From assembly GCA_009704425.1 (NCBI GenBank), contig WLEG01000059.1, forward strand, positions 1 through 9,295: 9,295 nt of DNA. The letters run 5' to 3'. Position 1 is the first letter of the stretch. Every line of letters begins with the position of its first letter. The DNA is from Actinomycetota bacterium. Lineage in GTDB: Bacteria > Actinomycetota > Acidimicrobiia > Acidimicrobiales > Ilumatobacteraceae. A program made the translations under genes and the position numbers. The notes beneath the pieces were generated by a model, which worked only from the letters and a program-made list of their open reading frames with translations, had not been told where the DNA came from and did no database searches. Shown piece by piece: positions 1 through 7,200 of this stretch.

Positions 1-683
1 CCGATGACCTCCACCAGGCGGACGGCGTTCTCCGGCACGGCGATGGCGTCGTCGGCCGGCTGCACCACCAGCACGTCGGCGCGTCCCGCCGACCACCATG
101 ACTCCACCGCGGTGGTCTTGGTCGCCGTCGTCTGAACCGCCGCCGTCCGCGGATACCAACCGTCGTTCCACACCGCGGCGTCGTTGCCGGGCGCGAAGAA
201 CACGGTGCGGACCGCGTCGAGGTGGGTGCGTTCGCCGAGGGTGCTGTCGAACACCGCGGCCAACGCGGCGGCGATCTCCGGTCGGGGATGGATGAAACCC
301 CCACAGGCCAGCAGCACGACGCTGTCGACGAGTTCGGGGTGGATGGTCGCGAGCATTCGCGTCACCCGATTGCCGAACGCGTGTCCCACCACGGTCGTCC
401 GGCCCCAGTGCGTTTCGGGCACGAGAGCGCGGATCACCCGTGCCACGTCGTCGGCGAGGTCCTCCATGGCGATGGCGTCGGGTCCGAGTGCACTGCCGCC
501 AATTCCACGGGACTCGGGTCGAATGGTCCGAAAGCCCGCCTCGGCGAGTCGCGTCGAGAGATCGTCGAAGTCGTGGGCACCCCGGCCGAGCGAAGGCAAC
601 AGCACCACGGACGGGCCGTCGCCTCGGACGTGGCACTCCAACGGTCCGGCACCGCCGTCGACGGTGATGGTGACGTCGTTCAT
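1..683 (-). CDS. alpha/beta hydrolase fold protein, 3' end cut by window start
   Basis: Reading leftward from the ATG at 681-683, 227 codons are visible and the C-terminus lies outside the window. Fold marks in order: an N-terminal strand and oxyanion-type loop (VVLLPSLGRGAHDF, residues 26-39), the RPESRGIGGS turn (55-64) that corresponds to the usual DxRGxGxS, the nucleophile elbow VVGHAFGNR (98-106), and the acid-loop region VVQPADDAIAVPENA, where D211 or D212 would be the catalytic acid. The catalytic His would lie in the missing part. The elbow has Ala102 where active members have Ser, so classical ester or amide hydrolysis is doubtful; the protein may be non-catalytic or belong to a subfamily with another activity. 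The start is fixed by an in-frame TGA at 705-707, which is also the stop of the upstream gene; the 21-bp gap suggests co-transcription. A GGGG about 14 nt before the ATG is only a poor ribosome-binding site. The substrate is unknown. The protein is probably cytoplasmic, as no signal peptide is seen. Confidence 0.88.
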   Translation of the reverse strand, partial: MNDVTITVDGGAGPLECHVRGDGPSVVLLPSLGRGAHDFDDLSTRLAEAGFRTIRPESRGIGGSALGPDAIAMEDLADDVARVIRALVPETHWGRTTVVGHAFGNRVTRMLATIHPELVDSVVLLACGGFIHPRPEIAAALAAVFDSTLGERTHLDAVRTVFFAPGNDAAVWNDGWYPRTAAVQTTATKTTAVESWWSAGRADVLVVQPADDAIAVPENAVRLVEVI

Positions 684-704
684 CGGAATCCGGCCGTCCC
701 CGCA

Positions 705-1031
705 TCAGCGCAGGAAGGGGCGCAACTCGACTTTCCGGTTGCAGGCCCGGGACCCGGCGACGGCCAGACGGCGGGCGGTCTCGAGGTCGTCGGTCTCCAC
801 GATCCAGAAACCGCTGAAGTACTCCGCGCCGTCGAAGAGTGAACCCGAACTCGACGATTCTCGGCCCTCACGGCCGTCGATGACCTCGGCCTGACCCGGG
901 GCGGCGATCCCGGCGGCCATCACCCAGTGGCCGTCGCCCTGAAGCGCGCTGTTGAAGGCGTCGATCGCGGTCATTTCGTCACCGGAGGCCGACCCCGAAG
1001 AGTCGTCGATGACGAAGATGATGGAACGCAC
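705..1031 (-). CDS. YCII-related (DGPF-type) small protein
   Basis: This is a complete 108-residue protein starting at GTG (1029-1031) and ending at TGA (705-707). It shows the YCII-like ferredoxin-fold layout: an N-terminal strand RSIIFVIDD (2-10), a helix (about 21-36, with the HWVMAAGIA strand following), then LFDGAEYFSGFWIVETDD (65-82), a helix DLETARRLAVAG (82-93) and a last strand VELRPFLR (101-108). The block at 65-90 matches the family's usual DGPFxExKExxxGFxxIExDDxxxAxxxA pattern, but the DGPF core has drifted to LFDG. The length is normal for the family. Members are small cytoplasmic proteins, often beside ECF sigma factors or hydrolases, with mostly unproven functions. It is first in a probable two-gene operon with the downstream hydrolase. 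A TANNNT hexamer 6 nt before the GTG, with no Shine-Dalgarno, suggests a leaderless transcript. The family call is by eye; the exact role is unknown. Confidence 0.82.
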   Translation of the reverse strand: MRSIIFVIDDSSGSASGDEMTAIDAFNSALQGDGHWVMAAGIAAPGQAEVIDGREGRESSSSGSLFDGAEYFSGFWIVETDDLETARRLAVAGSRACNRKVELRPFLR

Positions 1032-1037
1032 GATCCG

Positions 1038-1066
1038 AGGCTAGTGCGCCTGAGTTTTCGAGTCCG
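1038..1066 (-). promoter_or_regulatory. Candidate leaderless promoter of the YCII-hydrolase operon
   Basis: On the minus strand TAGCCT (1043 down to 1038) matches the actinobacterial TANNNT -10 element. Six bases (1037-1032) separate it from the GTG at 1031, so transcription would begin at or beside the start codon. Only a weak -35 candidate (CGGACT, 1066-1061) sits at 17 bp spacing. There is no ribosome-binding site between the hexamer and the GTG. Confidence 0.5.
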
Positions 1067-1081
1067 ATGTGCCGGAATCGG
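1064..1081. promoter_or_regulatory. Short inverted repeat between the divergent promoters, possible operator
   Basis: CCGAT (1064-1068) and ATCGG (1077-1081) form an inverted repeat around an 8-base centre. Allowing a one-base bulge at 1063, the arms extend to AG/CT. It lies almost midway between the two -10 candidates, where a regulator could act on both genes. Five-base arms are common by chance in GC-rich DNA, so this is only a candidate. Confidence 0.25.
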
Positions 1082-1083
1082 CT

Positions 1084-1113
1084 GTGAAACATTGGTCTAG
1101 TCACCCCTAATCT
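1084..1113 (+). promoter_or_regulatory. Candidate leaderless promoter of the giant secreted protease gene
   Basis: TAATCT (1108-1113) matches TANNNT and is followed by exactly six bases and then the GTG at 1120, the same geometry as on the opposite strand. GTGAAA (1084-1089) is a 4-of-6 match to TTGACA with an 18-bp spacer. The in-frame TAA at 1108-1110 forms part of the hexamer and blocks any earlier start, and no Shine-Dalgarno lies before the GTG. Both facts favour leaderless initiation. Confidence 0.5.
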
Positions 1114-1119
1114 TGGAAC

Positions 1120-1224
1120 GTGGCGGCAAATTTCAGAACGACGTTCGTGGGGCGCTGGATCGCCTTGTTCGTCGCACTCTTTCTGGGCGTGCCGCCGTTC
1201 GCGAATTCCGTGGCCACCGCGATC
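1120..1224 (+). other. Signal peptide of the giant protease
   Basis: Residues 1-35 have a basic N-region with R5 and R11, a hydrophobic core WIALFVALFLGV (12-23), a PP turn (24-25), and small residues leading to likely signal peptidase I sites after ATA (33) or AIA (35). The next residues, DDGPSPG, are polar. This is a standard Sec-type signal. No lipobox cysteine is present; the first Cys comes much later in the mature chain. Confidence 0.8.
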
Positions 1225-4200
1225 GCCGATGACGGTCCGAGCCCGGGTGTTCCCGCCGCATGTGTGACACCGATCAGCGACACGAGCCTCGTCGATGATT
1301 CCGTTCCAGCCCTCGTGTGCCCCGATGTGGTGGCGTCGCTCACCGTGACACCCGGTCTGAACTCGGCCCTGGTTTCATGGCAACCGCCCTCGAACGCCGA
1401 GACGGCGCAGGTGACCTCGTACGTCATCGACGTGCGCTCACAGTCGCGGGTGGTCACCGTCGCGGCCACGGAAACGTCGGCCACGATCACCGGACTCGCC
1501 AACGGTCTCGAGGTCGAATTCGTGGTTCACGCGGTGAACTCACTCGGCGCCGGACCCGCGAGCGCGACCGTCACCTCCACTGCGACCACCGGAGTGGAAG
1601 GCGAGGTGGCCGGACTCATCGTGAAGTTCTCCACCGGCGTCGAGGTGGGAGAGACGATCGAGTTCGTCGGTCCGCTGGACACCGCCATCGAGTTGTCGAT
1701 CGTCGACGAGGTCGCGAGTGACGTGGTGTTGGTGGAGTTGCCCGATTCGATCTCCGTCGACGATGCCGAGGCGATCGCCGACGAGATCGCCGACGAGCCG
1801 GGCGTCGAGTGGGTCGAGCCCGATCGCTTCGTCTTCATCGCCGAGACGGGCATCGATGGTTCATCCACGCCGAACGACACGCAATGGTCTTCCTCGCAAT
1901 GGAATCTGTGGGATCGGTTCGGTGTCGGTGTCGCCGACGGCAACACGTCCGTCACCGATGGTTGGTCGCAAGGTGTGGGAGAAGGTTCCGTGGTTGCGGT
2001 CATCGACACGGGTATCACGTCACACCCCGATCTGGATCAGCGCATCGTCGCGGGATACGACTTCGTGTCCGATCCGGCCGAGCTCGCGGCGACGCGCGCG
2101 GGTGGTGGTGCCGACGTTCCGTTCGACGGTGACTACGTGGACCCGATCGCGTTCGGTTCACTCGGACGTGACGACAATCCCACCGACCCCGGTGACTGGC
2201 GCGACGTGGCTCCCGTTCGTGACTCGACGTGGCACGGCACCGCGCTGGCCGGTGTGATCGCTGCTCGAGCGAACGATTCACTCGGCATCGCCGGTGTGGC
2301 ACCGAGCGCTCACGTGCAACCGATCCGTGCGCTGTCGTGGCGAGGCGGTCTGCTCTCCGACATCGCCGCTTCCATCACGTGGGCCGCGGGTGGATCGGTC
2401 GACGGAGCACCCGCCAACTCGACGCCGGCGAACGTGATCAATCTGTCGTTCGCCGTCGAATCGGCCTGTCCGGCCTCGTTGCAGGAGGCGATCGATGGTG
2501 CGATCGAACGTGGTGCGGTTGTCGTCGCTGCGGCGGGCAACGCCTCGTCAAATGCGTCGATGTTCGCTCCCGGTAACTGCGATGGTGTCGTCAACGTCGG
2601 TGCCACCGGCCGCGACGGTAATCGTGCGCCCTATTCGAACTGGGGAAGCGCGGTGGATGTCTCCGCACCGGGTGGATCGTCCAATGGCACGGTGACGACC
2701 ACGTCCAACAGCGGAGTCTCGAATCCGGCAGGTCATTCGTGGAGCACCGCGGAGGGCACATCGGTGGCGGCGGCGCACGTGGCCGGTGCCACCGCGGTGT
2801 TGCGCGGTGCGAATCCTTCGATGAACGTCGTCGAGGTCGTCGAGCGCCTCACCGGTGGCGATTACGTGAAGCAATTCGGTGGCACCACGTGTGACAGCGA
2901 TCCGAACAAGTCATGTGGATCGGGAATCCTCGACCTTGCTCAGATCGCAATGGCACGACAGGGAAGCATCGACCATGCGCTCGACCTCAACGCGACCAAT
3001 CAGTACGCGGTGGGCGTCGGGTCGTCGAGCGCGTTCAAGAGTCTCAATGCCTTCACCCTTCAAGCATGGGTGCGACCCGACGTCGGTGCGAGCTGCTCGG
3101 GCGACAAGGTACTCATCCGAAAGCAGTTCGATTTCGGACTCTGGTGCGGGCAGTCGTCCGGCGTCAATCATTGGTGGTATTTGCTGGGCAGGGATGGCGC
3201 GACACCGTCGAGCCAGAACACCAACATTCCGATTCTCGCCGGACAATGGCAACACCTCGCCCTGACGCGAGCGGCGAACCAGGACGTGGTGAACTTCTAC
3301 GTGAACGGTCAACTGGCGTACACGGGAGTAACGGGCGGAGCGAACACCGGTGCGATTCGTTCGTCGAATGACGACCTCGAAATAGGTTCGTATCTCAAGC
3401 AATACTCGTTCTTCCCCGGCGACATCGACGAAGTTCGTCTCTACAGCGCGGCCCTCAGCCAAGCCCAGATCGTCACCGACATGCACACCTACGGAATGAA
3501 CTCGGCGATCTCCGCCGGAGACCGTCGTGTGTACTTCGATTTCAACGAAGGTTCCGGAACGACCGTGTACAACCAGGCGAGCGGGGCCCCGTCCACCTCG
3601 CATCTCACCACGGTCGGTTCTCCGAAATTCTTCGACGTGAAGACCACGACCACGACCGGATCCGACACCGTCGTCACGTTCCCACGTACGTATCTCACGT
3701 CGGCCGGTGGTTGGGTCGTTCCCCGTGGCGTGACGACGGCGCAGTATCTCATCGTTGCCGGCGGTGGTGGTGGTGGTTCACGTCATGGTGGCGGTGGCGG
3801 AGCTGGCGGTATGCGAACCGGATCCGCGACGGTCGTCGGCGGATCGGTGAGCCCCGTGATCGTGGGCCAAGGCGGACGAGGTGTGCCCGAGCACGACAAC
3901 GCGGCCTACGCGAGCTTCGCGGGGAACAGCGGACAAGACAGTTCAGGACTCTCACTCACCTCAACGGGTGGCGGACGTGGTGCGGCACCCGGTGGGGCCG
4001 CGGCATCGGGTGGTTCGGGCGGTGGGACATCGATGAACAACTCATATGGACAAGTAGTCGGTTCGGGAACATCTGGACAAGGAAGCAACGGTGGTCAGGG
4101 AACTGGTGGCGCAACTTGGTCTGGCGGCGGTGGTGGCGGAGCGGGCGCGGTCGGCTCCAACGCGTCCGGTAACAACGGTGGTGCAGGCGGTGTCGGCCTC

Positions 4201-7200
4201 TCCAGTTCCATCACCGGAACGGCGACTTTCTACGCCGGTGGCGGTGGCGGTGGAGGTTCAGCAGGTGCTGCGGGCGGTGCGGGCGGAAACGGTGGCGGCG
4301 GTGCGGGCAAGATCGGATCCGCAGCGGGTGACAACGGCTCCGCGAACACCGGTGGCGGTGGCGGAGCAGGTGGCTTCGACACGCTGAATCGTCGAGGCGG
4401 TGACGGTGGTTCGGGTGTCGTCATCGTGCGCTACGCAACCTCCAGCGTTCAATGCACACCCGAACGGGCGACCGAGGGTTCGTACACCATCGTCGCCTTC
4501 AAGAACGTCGGTACTTGCTCGTGGTCGGTGCCCACCGGTGTCACCAACGTCGACTACCTCGTCGTCGGTGGTGGTGGTGGCGGCGGTGCGTTCGTCGGCG
4601 GTGGCGGAGGCGCCGGAGGGCTGGTCAGCGGTGCCGTGTCACTCGGATCGACCTCGTCGTTGACCGTTGCCGTGGGTGATGGTGGCAGAGGAGGAGGCCG
4701 CATCACCAACGGTGGTGACCCAGGAAGCAACGGCGGCGATTCCTCGCTTGCGGGCACCGGACTCACGCCGGTGACGGCGATCGGCGGTGGAGGTGGCGGA
4801 GGCGGCGGACAGTCAAACACGACGATCGACAACGGTCGTACCGGTGGTTCTGGCGGCGGAACCACGTATGACGCGGCGCTCAGTACCGTTGGAAACGGCA
4901 CTTCAGGTCAAGGCAACAACGGTGCGCTCGGTTTCACGAGCGATCCTTTGGTTTGTTACGCAGCTGGTGGCGGCGGTGGCGCGGGAGCAGTGGGATCGGC
5001 CGGCACGAACTGCGTCGGCGGAAATGGCGGGATTGGTGCCGTCACGACTCTCATGACGGCAGAAACGGCCTCGAGAGTGCGTGTGGGCGAGATCGTCTCC
5101 GGTTCCGTTCGCTTCGCAGGTGGTGGTGCGGGTGGTTTGTATTCCACTTCAACCAGGCCAACAGCCGTGGGAGGTAGCGGAGGCGGTGGTGCAGGGTCGC
5201 AGTCGGGACCCGGCACAGCAGCTCTCGATTTCACCGGTGGTGGTGGCGGTGGTGGCAGCGGAATGACGGAGGTGAGTGGTGGTGACGGCGGATCGGGCGT
5301 CGTCATCTTGCGTTACGAAGTACAGGACATCGACTTCGCCATGTCGTTCGACGGAAGTACTCAGTTCGCGTCCGCAAGTGCACCGTCTTTGACGACAGAC
5401 CTGACCATCGAAACTTGGGTCTACCCGACATCGTCATGTGCAACTGAACAGTTCGTGATCTTTCAGGAGAACAGGTTCGGTGTCAGCTGTTCGGGTGGAA
5501 CATGGCGCCTCATCTACAAGGATGTGAGCTCCGGGGGCGCTTGGGTCGCTCACGACACGGGGACCTCCGTTTTGTCGTCCCAGTGGCAACATCTCGCGGT
5601 GCGACGTGTCGACTCGACGGGAGTCATCACGTTCTCGCTCAACGGACAGGACGTTTTCACCACGACCGATCTCGACGACTGGGCCGCAAGCTCGGACCCG
5701 TTGTTCGTCGGCAAGGCGGGAGCCAACGCGAAGAACTTCGCCGGTCGAATCGACGAAGTGAAGCTCTGGAATTCGACGCGGACCCAAGCGCAAATCGCGG
5801 CAGGGATGCACGCCCGCCAGGATGTGAGTCTCTCGAACCTTCTCGCTTATTACGACTTCAACGAGGGAACGGGTTCCACCGTCTACAACCGCAAGGTCGG
5901 TGCAACATCGTCCACCCACCTCACGACGACCGGTTCGCCGACGTTCGTCGATGTGAAGTCGGTCGACGTGTCGTCTGTTGCCGGTCGTTCGATCGTCACA
6001 TTCCCACGGTCTTACATCACGGCGGCTGGTGGATGGACCGTTCCATGGGGCGTGACGAGCGCCGACGTGCTCGTCGTCGGTGGTGGTGGTGGCGGCGGAG
6101 CTGGAAACAGTACCTTCGCGAATGCAGGTGGCGGTGGTGGTGGAGGTGGAGTAGGTGTCGCTACCTCCACCCAGGTGGCGGGTGTCCTCGAAGTGATGGT
6201 CGGCACCGGTGGACTACCGGGTCGTGGTTGTGCCGGCTCTGGATGTACGGCTGGTTCTGTTGGCTCGACATCGTCCGTGAGGGCTTCTGGTGGATCTGCG
6301 ATCGCTGAGGTGGGGGGAGGCTTTGGAGGCGGGCGAGGTCAATACACCACCGGCGGTACCGGGGGTGATGGTGGTAGCTCGGGTAGTCCTCAATCCAACG
6401 ATGACGTGGTTACTGATCAGGACGGCGGCGGAGGAGGTTCAGGGGCAGGCGGCATCGGAAACGGTGGCTCAGATTCGGGTGGTGGTAATGGCGCCATCGG
6501 GCTGGCCGCCAACATCTCCGGATCGCAAGTCCGATATGGAGCGGGTGGCGGTGGAGGTGCCGGTAGTTCGAGCAACCTCGCCGGAATGGGAGGCTCGGAT
6601 GGTGGCGGATCAGGAGGAACCACCGCGGTCGCGCCGGTCGCCGGCACAGCTGGCCGCGGTGGCGGTGGTGGTGGCGGCGCTTACACGACCAACCGTGATG
6701 GCGCACCTGGTGGCTCGGGTGTCGTGATCGTGAGCTACGGCGTTCCGAGCATTGGCCTGACGACGACGTGTACCAACCCGCTGACAACGGAGGCATCCGA
6801 TGGCTCGGGCGACGTGATCGTCACGTTCACGACCGTGCAGTCATGCACGTGGACTCCGCCGTTGGGTGTCTCGTCGGTTCAAGCTCTCATCGTCGGTGGC
6901 GGCGGCGGTGGCGGATTCGACGGTGGTGGTGGCGGTGGCGGCGGCGGCGTGCGTTACCAGCCGTCGACGTCGGTGATACCAGGTGTCGCCATCAGCGTGA
7001 CCGTCGGTGGCGGTGGAACGGGAGCGGCGACGTCCTATCCCTCGACCGGTTTCCGAAACTTGACGGGCCAATCGGGTGGCAACGGTGGCAACAGCGTTTT
7101 CGGTTCGGTGTCGGCGACGGGTGGTGGCGGTGGTGGTGGAATTCGCGTGAACGGTGCGGCGTCGGCATCGGGTGACGCGCGCGGTGGAGGAGGCGGAGGC

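Noticed and set aside
184..894. Plus-strand 236-codon frame
   Set aside because: It runs opposite the hydrolase and YCII genes, both with recognisable family motifs on the minus strand, and its own translation is low-complexity Ser/Arg/Pro.
1107..2018. Minus-strand frames opposite the FN3 and propeptide region
   Set aside because: They are Ser/Thr-rich shadows without motifs; the plus frame carries signal peptide, FN3 and propeptide features.
2911..3603. Minus-strand 230-codon frame
   Set aside because: It covers the plus-strand S8 end and LamG 1, where clear domain motifs lie in the plus frame. Its length follows from GC bias lowering stop frequency.
4230..6647. Several minus-strand proline-rich frames of 60-120 codons
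   Set aside because: Same cause: they are complements of glycine strips within the giant gene and have no start-site signals or domain content.
5502..7175. Plus-strand Arg/Trp-rich frames in other phases (for example 5502-6308 and 6768-7175)
   Set aside because: Frame-shifted readings of GGTGGC repeats give R and W runs. They overlap the uninterrupted LamG and glycine-rich coding frame.
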